DNA of 64,000 nt from Pygmaiobacter massiliensis (lineage in GTDB: Bacteria > Bacillota > Clostridia > Oscillospirales > Ruminococcaceae). A program made the translations under genes and the position numbers. The stretch is taken from positions 1 through 64,000 of the forward strand of contig JALFTI010000017.1 of NCBI GenBank assembly GCA_022778585.1, in the 5' to 3' direction. Of the stretch, positions 26,217 to 34,926 are shown in pieces (position 1 is the first letter of the stretch; each line of letters begins with the position of its first letter). Below the pieces are notes generated by a model. It ran no database searches. It saw only the letters and a list, made by a program, of their open reading frames with translations, and was not told the DNA's origin.

Positions 26217-26245
26217 TTGACTAAGATGCTTTGCCGTGGTATAAT
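26217..26245 (+). promoter_or_regulatory. Strong promoter upstream of a 400-base leader
   Basis: TTGACT (26217-26222), a 17-base spacer and TATAAT (26240-26245). Transcription near 26252 would leave about 400 bases before the next start codon, at 26652. Confidence 0.72.
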
Positions 26246-26651
26246 ATTCCTTATGTGATTTTGGCATAAGGACGGCTTTTGCCGCGCTGCTGTGTGCTGC
26301 GCGGCAAAAGTGCATTTGAAAGTGTATGGGGTTGTAAACGGTTATTTAAATGGTGCGGCCGGCCAAAATACGGCAGGGCTTTTGCTGTTTGCGCCCAGTT
26401 TTGCCAAGAACACGCCAAACCTTTGAAAAAACCATGAAAAAAAGGTAAAAAAAGGCGCGCTTGCGGTCTTAGTCTGGTATTATGGTAAAACAAATGGTAA
26501 GACGAAAATCGTTCAGTTCGTCAAAAAGCCGCCCGCTCATTGCTCCCATGCCCTGTAAAGCTTTTGGCCAGGCGGGGCGCTTTTATCATGGCTTGTGCGG
26601 CTTTGCGCACCCTTTGCCAGGGTGCAGCATGAAAAACAGGAATGGTGAAGC
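26246..26651 (+). other. Long structured leader or small RNA locus
   Basis: No gene is seen. CTTTTGCCGCGC (26276-26287) and GCGCGGCAAAAG (26299-26310) form a perfect 12-bp hairpin right after the promoter. An extended -10 (TGGTATTAT, 26475-26483) lies further on. Around 26524-26587, AAAAGCCGCCCGC and GCGGGGCGCTTTT can pair imperfectly, ending in a T-run. This could be an attenuated leader or a short independent RNA. No known riboswitch was recognised. Confidence 0.4.
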
Positions 26652-28430
26652 ATGAATTTTAAAGCAGTCCTTTTTGATCTGGATGGAACCATTGCCGATA
26701 CAGCGCCCGGTATTCTGCATTCCATGCAGCTTACGCTGGAGCGTTTTGGCATCCATAAGGAGCAGGATTCTTTGCGCAGGCATATTGGCCCGCCGCTTGC
26801 AGCCACCTTTGCAGAGTATCTGCCAAAGGAACAGGTGCCGCGGGCCATACAAACCTACCGGGAATATTACCTGGCGGGGGAAATGTATAAAAGCGAAGTT
26901 TATGAAGGCATGCGGGAATTGATTATTGCCCTGTATGAGGACGGCTGCAAGGTATGCCTTGCAACGGCAAAGCCTCGACAGACTGCCTGCCAGCTTTTGG
27001 ACCATTGGGGCCTTACCCCTTATTTTGCTGTAATAGGCGGCGTAGAAGAGGAGAAGGGAATTGACACCAAGGCAAAGGTCATTGCCAATGTGCTGCGCCA
27101 GCTGGAAATTCCGGCAGAAAAAGCGTTAATGGTAGGCGACCGGCAGGATGACCTGAAAGGTGCGGCCGCCTGCGGCGTGCCGGCTTGCGGTGCAGCGTAC
27201 GGCTATGCCCAGCCCGGCGAACTGGAAGCACTGTGCCCGTTTTGCACCATTCGAAAGCCGCTGGACCTTTTGCCCATTGTGGAAGGCGACTTTTTGCGCA
27301 AGGGAACGCAGGAGCAGCCACAACCTGCCTGCCCCCCAAAAAAGCGCGCTGCCAGCCGGCGGGTTTTGTGGGTAGCAGGTGCGGCACTGCTTTTGCTTTT
27401 GGGTTTGGCAGCAGCGGCACTGTTCCAGGGGAAAAAGCCGGCGCCCGGCGCGGACGAATTTGTGGTAACCCCTTCCCAAACGGTGCCCACCGTGCTGCCC
27501 GAAACAGCCGATGCCGGCCAAAGCTATGTGGATAATACCCTGTTTGTGGGCGATTCCAATACGGTACGGCTTTATAATTTTGGCCAAATCAGCCTGCAGA
27601 ATATGCTGGGGTATGTGGGTATCGGTATTGGCAGTGTTATCGAAAAAGAGTGCATTTGGTTTGAGGAATATTCCTCCCCGGCTACCATGCCCCAAGCGGT
27701 AAAGCTTTTGCAGCCGGGCCGAATTGTTATGATGTTTGGCACCAACGACACCTACCTGCAAACCGATGACTTTATTGCGGAATATTCCAAGGTGTACGAT
27801 GCGCTGCATACTGCCTGTCCCTCAGCGGATATTATAATTGCTTCGGTGCCGCCCATTGGCAAAGGCCGTTCCAGCGCTGCGGTTGTGTGCGAGCGGATTG
27901 CCGATTTTAATGAGGCGCTGGCCCAGCTGGCTGCCCAAAAAGGCGCACACTTTTTGAATGTATATGAAACACTGGCCGATGAGGACGGCTTTTTGAAAAG
28001 CGAATATTCCGAAAGCGATGGCCTTCATCTGACCGAAAAGGGAGCCCAGGCGCTGATTGAGTACCTGCGCTGCCACAGTCTGAACGCCGACAAATCCATC
28101 CCGGTCAATAAAAACGCGCCGACTCGTATTCAAACTGGCAGTATGCCCAGCGAGTCGGAGGCGACGGCCCAGTGGGACCAGAACCAGCAGGCAGCACAGC
28201 AGCCGGACACTACACCGGTGCAAAGCCAGCCGGTGCCAAACCCACCGGCGGTAAGTACTCCTGCTTTGAGCGAGCCGGTATCCAGCGCACCGGCCGAGAG
28301 CACACCTGCCGGAAGCCAGTCGCAAAGCGAGCCGGAGCAAAGCGTTACGCCGCCCGCTTTGAGCGAACCGGAACAGCCTGTACAGTCTGAACAGCAGCCG
28401 GCGCAAAGCCAGCCGCCTGCCGACCAGTAG
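26652..28430 (+). CDS. HAD phosphatase-TM-SGNH hydrolase fusion
   Basis: A 592-residue protein with an unusual layout. Residues 1-215 are a HAD phosphatase of the phosphoglycolate-phosphatase type (nucleophile D9, D11; K107; GDRQDD 162-167). A single membrane helix spans 239-258. Residues 290-480 are an SGNH/GDSL hydrolase (GDS-N at 300-303, GTND 363-366, DGLH 456-459). The tail from 485 on is Gln/Pro/Ser/Glu-rich. Topology would place the phosphatase inside and the esterase outside the cell. SGNH domains on cell surfaces often deacylate wall polymers; substrates here are unknown. The TAG stop at 28428-28430 is followed by 18 more in-frame codons of similar composition before TAA. Confidence 0.78.
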   Translation: MNFKAVLFDLDGTIADTAPGILHSMQLTLERFGIHKEQDSLRRHIGPPLAATFAEYLPKEQVPRAIQTYREYYLAGEMYKSEVYEGMRELIIALYEDGCKVCLATAKPRQTACQLLDHWGLTPYFAVIGGVEEEKGIDTKAKVIANVLRQLEIPAEKALMVGDRQDDLKGAAACGVPACGAAYGYAQPGELEALCPFCTIRKPLDLLPIVEGDFLRKGTQEQPQPACPPKKRAASRRVLWVAGAALLLLLGLAAAALFQGKKPAPGADEFVVTPSQTVPTVLPETADAGQSYVDNTLFVGDSNTVRLYNFGQISLQNMLGYVGIGIGSVIEKECIWFEEYSSPATMPQAVKLLQPGRIVMMFGTNDTYLQTDDFIAEYSKVYDALHTACPSADIIIASVPPIGKGRSSAAVVCERIADFNEALAQLAAQKGAHFLNVYETLADEDGFLKSEYSESDGLHLTEKGAQALIEYLRCHSLNADKSIPVNKNAPTRIQTGSMPSESEATAQWDQNQQAAQQPDTTPVQSQPVPNPPAVSTPALSEPVSSAPAESTPAGSQSQSEPEQSVTPPALSEPEQPVQSEQQPAQSQPPADQ

Positions 28431-28549
28431 GCTCCCACCCAGCAGACCGAGCAAACGGAACAGACCGAGCAGCCGGCTGCACAGTAAAAACACACAGCAG
28501 GCGGGCAGCCTGCAGCAATGGGAAGAATGTTTTCCATAAGGAGGAGCAT

Positions 28550-29512
28550 ATGAACTGTACGGTATTGGGATGCGGCCGCTGGGGGTCGTTTCAGGCCTGG
28601 TTTCACAGCAAAAAAAACAATGTGGTGCTTTGGGGCCGTACTGGTTCGGCCAGTTTTGAAACGCTGCGCAGCAGCCGCAAAAATGACTACCTGACCCTGC
28701 CGCCCCAGGTCCAGCTGTGCGATGATTTGGAGCTTGCGCTCAGCGCAAGTGATTATATTATCATCTCCATTGCCGCCCAGCATTTGCGAGAGTTTGCCGG
28801 CCGCATTAACCAGTACCCGGTGGCAGGCAAAACCTTTATTCTTTGCATGAAAGGGCTGGAGGAAGCTAGTGGCAAACGCCTAACCCAGGTTATGCGGGAA
28901 ACCATTACCCAGCCCATCGACCTGGCGGTTTGGGTAGGCCCCGGGCATGTGCAGGACTTTTTGGCGGGTATTCCCAACTGCATGGTGATAGATTCCGATG
29001 ACCGGGCGGTCACCGAGCGGGTGGTCAAAAATTTTCAAAACGAACTTTTGCGGCTGTATATTGGCACCGACCTTATTGGTACCGAAATAGGTGCAGCTGC
29101 CAAAAATGTTATGGGTATTGCAGCCGGTATGCTGGACGGCAAGGGCCTTTCCTGCTTGAAGGGGGCTTTAATGGCCCGCGGCGCGCGGGAGGTTGCCCGC
29201 CTGATTGCGGCCATGGGCGGACGGGAGCTTTCGGCCTATGGGTTGTGCCACTTGGGAGATTACGAGGCAACCTTGTTTTCCTTGCACAGCCATAACCGCC
29301 GGTTTGGCGAAGCGGTGGTAAAAGGGGAAAGCTATACCAAGCTGGCCGAAGGTGCCCCCACCGTGAAAGCGCTGCTTACATTGGGCGCCCAGCATGGGGT
29401 AGAGCTGCCCATCTGCCAAACGGTCAGCAGTATTTTGTACGACAAGGCGGATGTGGATGACGCCTTTAAAAATTTGTTTACCCGCAGTACCAAAGAGGAA
29501 TTTTATCTGTGA
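28550..29512 (+). CDS. gpsA: GpsA-like glycerol-3-phosphate dehydrogenase
   Basis: A 320-residue NAD(P)-dependent dehydrogenase of the GpsA fold, which reduces dihydroxyacetone phosphate for phospholipid synthesis. The Rossmann start is G-C-G-R-W-G (usually GAGSWG), CMKGLE matches the KG motif, and AAKNVMGIAAGMLDGKG holds the catalytic Lys. The segment GPGHVQDFLAGIPN replaces the usual GPSFAxE block, so this is a divergent subfamily and may not be the main housekeeping enzyme. It has GGAGG upstream and is followed by a HAD gene 10 bases on. Confidence 0.82.
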   Translation: MNCTVLGCGRWGSFQAWFHSKKNNVVLWGRTGSASFETLRSSRKNDYLTLPPQVQLCDDLELALSASDYIIISIAAQHLREFAGRINQYPVAGKTFILCMKGLEEASGKRLTQVMRETITQPIDLAVWVGPGHVQDFLAGIPNCMVIDSDDRAVTERVVKNFQNELLRLYIGTDLIGTEIGAAAKNVMGIAAGMLDGKGLSCLKGALMARGAREVARLIAAMGGRELSAYGLCHLGDYEATLFSLHSHNRRFGEAVVKGESYTKLAEGAPTVKALLTLGAQHGVELPICQTVSSILYDKADVDDAFKNLFTRSTKEEFYL

Positions 29513-29522
29513 GGGAGGGGCC

Positions 29523-30263
29523 ATGGCACATTACAATTGTATTATGATCGACCTGGACAATACCCTTCTGGATTTTGACAAGGCCGAAAACCAGGCGTTG
29601 GAAAAAACCTTTGCCCAGTTTGAATTTCCCGACACGCCGGAAAACCGGGCGGTATATAAGCAGCTGAACAGCCAGCTTTGGCAGGAGCTGGAAAAGGGAA
29701 AAATAAAACGCGACGCATTGGCTGTGGTGCGCTGGAAAAAGTTTTTGGCGCATCTGGGCAGGCTGGGCAATGCCGGCAAAATTAACGAATTTTATATGAA
29801 TTGCCTGAGCCAGGGCTGCAGCCCGCTGCCCGGCGCTTTGGAATTTCTGGAGGCGGTGGAGGATTACGCAACCATTGCCATTATCACCAATGGTTCAGAG
29901 AAGGTGCAGAAAAACCGCCTGGCCTATTCCGGTGTGGCTGCGTTTGTGGACGGCATTTTCATATCCGAAAGAATGGGCATTCATAAGCCGGATAAGCGGT
30001 TTGTGAACCTGGCATTGGAACGGCTTGGGGTTACCAACCGCCAAAAGGTGCTGGTGATTGGCGACAGCCTGACCGCCGACATTAAATGTGGCGTGGACGC
30101 GGGCCTTGCAACCTGCTGGTGCAATTTTAAAGGGCAGGAGAATACCCTAAATTTGCAGCCCACCTACACGGTGCAAGGGTTTGAAGAGCTCAAACGGGTT
30201 ATTTTAACACAGGAAGAACTGGAGAACGATGGAACCGAAAAAGCTCATAAAATCAAGGCGTGA
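29523..30263 (+). CDS. YjjG-family HAD hydrolase (nucleotidase-like)
   Basis: A 246-residue HAD protein. Motif I is IDLDNTLLDFD, motif II is TNGS, motif III has the Lys in H-K-P-D, and motif IV is GDSLTADI. The L-D-F-D start and helical cap resemble YjjG pyrimidine 5'-nucleotidase, which removes phosphate from dUMP/dTMP and non-canonical nucleotides. The start is ATG at 29523 after GAGGGAGGG. It overlaps the next gene by 35 bases, which indicates translational coupling. The exact substrate is inferred. Confidence 0.85.
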   Translation: MAHYNCIMIDLDNTLLDFDKAENQALEKTFAQFEFPDTPENRAVYKQLNSQLWQELEKGKIKRDALAVVRWKKFLAHLGRLGNAGKINEFYMNCLSQGCSPLPGALEFLEAVEDYATIAIITNGSEKVQKNRLAYSGVAAFVDGIFISERMGIHKPDKRFVNLALERLGVTNRQKVLVIGDSLTADIKCGVDAGLATCWCNFKGQENTLNLQPTYTVQGFEELKRVILTQEELENDGTEKAHKIKA

Positions 30264-31191
30264 TTTTCCTTCATCGGACCAAAAAAACACGGTGGCCGGC
30301 TGGTTTTACGAGCCGTGCCAAACGCCGGTAAAAGCAATTGTTCAGCTTTCTCACGGCATGTGCGAATATATTGGCCGGTACGATGAATTAGCCGATTGGC
30401 TGTGCCGCCATGGGTATGCCGTGTGCGGCAACGACCATTTGGGCCATGGCGCTACCAGTGACGGGCAAAACGGCGTGGACGGCTATATGGGGCCAAAGAA
30501 TGGCTGGCGTTATGTGCTGGAAGATCTGCACCAAATGACAGCCTTGGCCAAACAGTGGAAGCCGGGGGTTCCGGTTGTGCTTTTGGGGCACAGTATGGGC
30601 AGCTTTTACGCCCGGGCGTATGCCGCGCGCTGGGGCAGCGAACTGGCGGGGCTTGTTTTGTGCGGCACAGCGGGCAAAAACCCTGCTGCAGCTGCGGGGC
30701 TTGCCATTACCCGTTTGCTTGCCAAAATGCGTGGGCCAACCTACCGCAGCAGCCTGGTAAACCGGCTTGCCTTCGGCGCATATTTAAAGCGCATAGAAAA
30801 GCCGCGCACCCCCTATGACTGGATCAGCCGGGATCAAGAGGTGGTAGCCCGGTATGCCAAAGACCCCAAATGTACCTTTGTGTTCACGGTCAGCGGGTTT
30901 CATGACCTGATGAGCGTTTTGCAGCAGGTGTCGGGGGAAGACTGGGCACAAAAGCTGCCAAAACAGCTGCCGGTGTTTTTATTGGCCGGCGATGCCGACC
31001 CGGTGGGGGATTACGGCAAAGGGGTAAAAGCAGTATACCACTGGCTTTTGCGGGCAAAGCTGCAAAACTTGACCTTAAAGCTTTACCCTGGAGCCCGGCA
31101 TGAACTGTTCAACGAGACTTGCCGCAAGCAGGTCTTTCGAGATTTAACCGACTGGCTGGAACGGTGTGTGCCGGCCGCTGATTGTGAGTGA
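30229..31191 (+). CDS. Alpha/beta hydrolase, monoacylglycerol lipase-like
   Basis: A 320-residue serine hydrolase. The HG oxyanion motif is L-S-H-G-M, the nucleophile elbow is G-H-S-M-G, the acid is in G-D-A-D-P, and the catalytic His is in G-A-R-H-E. Order and spacing match Hydrolase_4 lysophospholipase/monoacylglycerol lipase proteins. No signal peptide is present, so it is cytoplasmic. Neighbouring gpsA-like and HAD genes hint at glycerolipid turnover, but that link is only contextual. The start ATG lies inside the upstream gene, with GGAG 6 bases before it. Confidence 0.88.
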   Translation: MEPKKLIKSRRDFPSSDQKNTVAGWFYEPCQTPVKAIVQLSHGMCEYIGRYDELADWLCRHGYAVCGNDHLGHGATSDGQNGVDGYMGPKNGWRYVLEDLHQMTALAKQWKPGVPVVLLGHSMGSFYARAYAARWGSELAGLVLCGTAGKNPAAAAGLAITRLLAKMRGPTYRSSLVNRLAFGAYLKRIEKPRTPYDWISRDQEVVARYAKDPKCTFVFTVSGFHDLMSVLQQVSGEDWAQKLPKQLPVFLLAGDADPVGDYGKGVKAVYHWLLRAKLQNLTLKLYPGARHELFNETCRKQVFRDLTDWLERCVPAADCE

Positions 31192-31206
31192 GAGGAAGAG
31201 TAATTG

Positions 31207-32364
31207 ATGCAACAAATCACCCTGTTTGTGAATTCCCTTTTAGGGGGCCTGTTTCAAATGTCAGGCCTGGAAATTGTTAAAATGGTGGCCATGTGGGTTA
31301 TAGGTGGGCTGCTTATCTGGCTTGCCATTAAAAAGCAGATGGAACCCACCTTGCTTTTGCCAATGGGCTTTGGTGCTATTTTGGTAAACCTGCCGCTTTC
31401 GGGGGCGGTGAATCAGCAGTATCCCACCGGGCTGGAAATTGGCCCTATCGATGAACTGTTTGAAGCGGGTATCTCAAACGAACTGTTCCCACTGCTTTTG
31501 TTTATTGGCATTGGCGCCATGATCGACTTTGGCCCGCTTTTGCAGAACCCCAAGCTGCTTTTATTTGGCGCAGCAGCCCAGTTTGGCATCTTTTTAACCC
31601 TCACTTTGGCCACGGTGCTGGGCTTTTCCATCACCGACGCCGCTTCGGTGGCCATTATCGGCGCGGCGGACGGTCCTACCTCGATCTATGTGGCAAACTA
31701 CTATGGCACCCAGTACTTAGGGGCTATTATTGTGGCCGCTTACAGCTATATGGCGCTGGTGCCCATCATTCAGCCGCCGGTTATCCGGCTGGTTACCACC
31801 AAAAAGGAACGGTCAATCCGCATGCCTTACCGGCCTGGACACACCAGCAAAACGGCCCGCATTCTGTTCCCCATTGTGGTTACGGTTATTGCAGGGCTGG
31901 TGGCGCCGCGCAGTGTGGCGCTGGTTGGCTTTTTAATGTTTGGCAACCTGATTCGGGAATGCGGCGTGCTGAACGGCCTTTCCGAAACCGCCCAAAATAC
32001 GCTGGCTAACCTGATTACACTGCTTTTGGGTTTGACTGTTTCCACCAAAATGCAGGCCGACCAGTTTTTGAACCTGCAGACCTTGATGATTTTGGCCCTG
32101 GGCCTGGTGGCCTTTGTGTTCGACACCGTGGGCGGCGTCATGTTTGCAAAGCTCATCAACCTGTTCAGCAAAAACAAAATTAACCCCATGATCGGTGCCT
32201 GCGGCATTTCGGCATTTCCCATGAGCAGCCGCGTGGTGCATAAAATGGGCCTGGCAGAAGACCCGCAAAACTTTTTGCTTATGCACGCGGCCGGCGTAAA
32301 TGTGGGCGGTCAGATCGCTTCGGTTATTGCGGGCGGGTTGGTTTTGAACCTGATTGCCCGGTAA
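31207..32364 (+). CDS. Sodium-translocating decarboxylase beta subunit (OadB/GcdB type)
   Basis: A 385-residue membrane protein of the OadB family, the sodium channel part of oxaloacetate, glutaconyl-CoA or methylmalonyl-CoA decarboxylase pumps. Ten or so hydrophobic helices are visible. The family motif G-A-A-D-G-P-T with the key Asp (about residue 155) is present. No carboxyltransferase alpha subunit or biotin carrier lies nearby, so the partner must be encoded elsewhere or the protein works differently. ATG at 31207 has AGGAAG upstream; a TTG three bases earlier is less likely. A tiny OadG-like gene follows after 10 bases. Confidence 0.9.
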   Translation: MQQITLFVNSLLGGLFQMSGLEIVKMVAMWVIGGLLIWLAIKKQMEPTLLLPMGFGAILVNLPLSGAVNQQYPTGLEIGPIDELFEAGISNELFPLLLFIGIGAMIDFGPLLQNPKLLLFGAAAQFGIFLTLTLATVLGFSITDAASVAIIGAADGPTSIYVANYYGTQYLGAIIVAAYSYMALVPIIQPPVIRLVTTKKERSIRMPYRPGHTSKTARILFPIVVTVIAGLVAPRSVALVGFLMFGNLIRECGVLNGLSETAQNTLANLITLLLGLTVSTKMQADQFLNLQTLMILALGLVAFVFDTVGGVMFAKLINLFSKNKINPMIGACGISAFPMSSRVVHKMGLAEDPQNFLLMHAAGVNVGGQIASVIAGGLVLNLIAR

Positions 32365-32374
32365 GGAGGATATC

Positions 32375-32494
32375 ATGAATATTGCTGCAGTGCTCCAGTC
32401 GCTGGAGGTAATGGTGTTCGGCATGCTGGGCATTCTGGTGGTAATGGGTGCCATCAGCCTGGCGGTTATGCTGTTGAACCGTCTGTTTAAATAA
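32375..32494 (+). CDS. OadG-like 39-residue membrane subunit
   Basis: A 39-codon frame with a textbook AAGGAGG site 4-5 bases before its ATG, directly after the OadB gene. It encodes a short amphipathic start, one hydrophobic helix (about residues 12-34) with F-G-M-L-G as in the OadG N-terminus, and a basic end N-R-L-F-K. OadG normally has about 80 residues and a zinc-binding tail; that tail is absent. It probably anchors or stabilises the pump. Confidence 0.78.
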   Translation: MNIAAVLQSLEVMVFGMLGILVVMGAISLAVMLLNRLFK

Positions 32495-32499
32495 AAATG

Positions 32500-32532
32500 T
32501 GGATGGCCTGGTCTTTTGGGATCAGGCCATCC
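32500..32532 (+). terminator. Hairpin after the OadB/OadG pair
   Basis: GGATGGCCTG (about 32501-32510) and CAGGCCATCC (about 32523-32532) form a 10-bp stem. The following bases are not T-rich, so termination may be inefficient. Confidence 0.5.
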
Positions 32533-32606
32533 GGTTGTAATGTAAAACGCAGGGTTTGGCATAGCAGCCAAAACCCCTGCCAAGAGCGAAAGAACGAGAG
32601 AAAACC

Positions 32607-34499
32607 ATGCTGATTACTTTGCAAAAGGTCAATAAAAGCTTTGGCGCCGATCCGGTTTTATGCGATATTACCGCTGGGCTGGACAAAGGGGACCGGGTGG
32701 GTTTGATCGGCGAGAACGGCGCCGGCAAAACCACCCTGATCCGGGTTATTTTGGGCCAGCTTCACATCGATTCCGGAGAGGTTTCGCTGGGACGCGGTGT
32801 AACTGTGGGATATCTTGAACAGAATGCCGCGCTGGATACCGCGCTTTGTGTTTACGAGGAGATGCGCACCGCTTATGCCCCCGCCCTGCAGGCCATGGAA
32901 GAGCTAAGGCAGCTGGAAGCGCAGCTTGCAGCCGAACCGGAAAACCAGCAGCTTCTGGCCCGCCACGCCCAGGCCAGCGCCATCATCGACGCGCAGGACG
33001 CTTATCAAATGGATGTGCAGATTAAAAATGTGCTGTCCGGCATGGGTTTTGGAAGCGAAACCTACGAAAAAAAGGTGTCGGTCCTTTCCGGCGGCGAGCG
33101 CACCAGGCTGCAGCTGGCCAAGCTGTTATTGCAAAACCCGGATATGCTTATTTTGGACGAACCCACAAACCACCTGGACTTTGCCACGCTGGAATGGCTG
33201 GAAGAGTACCTTTCGGGCTATGGGGGCGCCATTTTGACCGTTTCTCACGACCGGTATTTTTTGGATGCGGTTACAAACCGCATTTGGGAGCTGGAAGACA
33301 CCCACCTGACCGTTTACCGCGGAAACTATTCGGCCTACCTGCCCCAAAAGGAAGCGCAGCGCGCTTTGCAGCAAAAGCAGCACGACGCGGATGTGGCCAA
33401 GGCCCAAAAGCTGCAGGACTATGTGGATAGAAACCTGGTGCGGGCCTCCACCACGAAAATGGCCCAAAGCCGCCGCAAGCAGCTGGAAAAAATGGAAATT
33501 ACCGAAAAGCCCAAAACCCAGGGCTACAAGCTGCGCTTTCGGTTTGAATATGACCTGGAGCCCTATGAGGATGTGCTGACCGCCCGCAAACTGACCGTGA
33601 AAGCAGGGGAAAAGCTGCTGGTGCAGCAGCTGGACCTAAAGGTGCTGCGGGGAGAACGGCTGATTATTGCCGGGCCCAATGGCACCGGCAAATCCACACT
33701 TTTGAAGGTGCTTTCGGGCCAGCGTCTGCCCGAAAGCGGCAGTGTGCGGCTGGGCAGCGGGGTGCAGGCGGGCTATTTTGAACAGCAGCAGCACCGCCGC
33801 GGTGGCCGGGTGATCGACGCCATCTGGAACCGGTGGCCCCAATTTACCGAGCTGGAGGTGCGCAGCCTGTTGGCCCGGTTCTACTTTAAGGGCGAAGAGG
33901 TCTTTAAGGATGTGCAGAGCCTTTCTGGCGGGGAACTGTCCAGGCTGCGGTTTGCGGAGCTGTTTTTGGAGCGGCCGAACCTTCTTTTGCTGGACGAACC
34001 CACCAACCATCTGGATATCTACATGCGGGAAAGCCTGGGCCAGGCGCTGGAACAGTACACCGGTACGCTGGTGCTGATTACCCATGACCGATATTTGATG
34101 AAAAGCCTGGGCTGCCCCATTTTGTACCTGGAGGATGGGAAGGGAAGCTTCTACGAAAGCTTTGACGCCATGCGTAAGGGCACCGCTGCAGCGGCGCAGC
34201 AGCCTCTTTCAAAGGAAAAACCGGCCGAACCAGCCAGAAAAAACGGCCTGAACCAGAAAGAGGAGCGCCGGCTGAAAGCCGAAGTGCGCGCAAAAGCCAA
34301 GGAGCTGGAACGCAAAATTGAACAGTTGGGGGCCGACATTACCGGTATGGAAAACGACCTGGCCCTGCCCGAAATTACCAGCAACCATGTGAAGCTGACC
34401 GAGCTGTGCGACGCATTGGACGATGCCCGCTTTGCCCAGCAGGAAGCCTATGACGCCTGGGAAAAGCTTTTGGAAGAATACCCCGATTATCTGGAATAA
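32607..34499 (+). CDS. ABC-F family ATPase (Uup/YdiF-like)
   Basis: A 630-residue soluble protein with two ATPase domains and no membrane helices. The first has GENGAGKTT and LSGGERTRLQLA, the second GPNGTGKST and LSGGELSRLRFA; both end in LDEPTNHLD. A linker of about 80 residues joins them, and a C-terminal charged coiled coil starts near residue 540. ABC-F proteins act on the ribosome as translation factors or antibiotic-resistance proteins. The Uup/YdiF-like C-terminal extension suggests a housekeeping role rather than drug resistance. A terminator follows at 34816. Confidence 0.93.
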   Translation: MLITLQKVNKSFGADPVLCDITAGLDKGDRVGLIGENGAGKTTLIRVILGQLHIDSGEVSLGRGVTVGYLEQNAALDTALCVYEEMRTAYAPALQAMEELRQLEAQLAAEPENQQLLARHAQASAIIDAQDAYQMDVQIKNVLSGMGFGSETYEKKVSVLSGGERTRLQLAKLLLQNPDMLILDEPTNHLDFATLEWLEEYLSGYGGAILTVSHDRYFLDAVTNRIWELEDTHLTVYRGNYSAYLPQKEAQRALQQKQHDADVAKAQKLQDYVDRNLVRASTTKMAQSRRKQLEKMEITEKPKTQGYKLRFRFEYDLEPYEDVLTARKLTVKAGEKLLVQQLDLKVLRGERLIIAGPNGTGKSTLLKVLSGQRLPESGSVRLGSGVQAGYFEQQQHRRGGRVIDAIWNRWPQFTELEVRSLLARFYFKGEEVFKDVQSLSGGELSRLRFAELFLERPNLLLLDEPTNHLDIYMRESLGQALEQYTGTLVLITHDRYLMKSLGCPILYLEDGKGSFYESFDAMRKGTAAAAQQPLSKEKPAEPARKNGLNQKEERRLKAEVRAKAKELERKIEQLGADITGMENDLALPEITSNHVKLTELCDALDDARFAQQEAYDAWEKLLEEYPDYLE

Positions 34500-34815
34500 G
34501 GGGCCCCCAATAGGGGCAGAAAGCCGCGCTTTGGTCCAAAAGACCATGCAAGATGGTTCTGACTGCCCACATCTGCAAAAGGCTGTGCTTAGACATAGGC
34601 CATACTTTGTTTTTATAAAAGGGCAAAAAAAGTGCCGACAAAAAGCCCCGCAGGGCAAAAATGAAACGCAGCATTTTTTAGGGCGGCATAAAACCTGGCA
34701 AAAGGAAAACCATTTAGCGGCGAAGGTTTTTGGCCAAACCGAAAGTTTGGCAGAAAAACACTTTTCCAGCGGCCCTGGCTGTGCTGGCTGGCCAAAAGCG
34801 CAAAATAAAAGATAT
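34500..34815. other. Intergenic stretch, nothing recognised
   Basis: About 310 bases between abc-f and a bidirectional terminator. No convincing gene, promoter or RNA motif was seen. Confidence 0.5.
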
Positions 34816-34854
34816 AAAAAGCCCCCAAACGCATGGTGCGCTTGGGGGCTTTTT
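34816..34854. terminator. Bidirectional terminator between ABC-F gene and parC
   Basis: AAAAAGCCCCCAA and TTGGGGGCTTTTT pair, with an inner CGC/GCG, giving a T-run on either strand. It is placed between two convergent genes. Confidence 0.88.
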
Positions 34855-34926
34855 GTTTTGTCTGCTGTGCGGTTTGGAAAAGTGGAATGTGCCGGGTAAA
34901 GGCTTTGCTGAAAGCCAGCCTTTGCC

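Noticed and set aside
26332..26345. CcpA (cre)-like site TGTAAACGGTTATT
   Set aside because: Two of the conserved end positions do not fit, and it lies inside a leader, not at the promoter; chance is likely in a window of this size.
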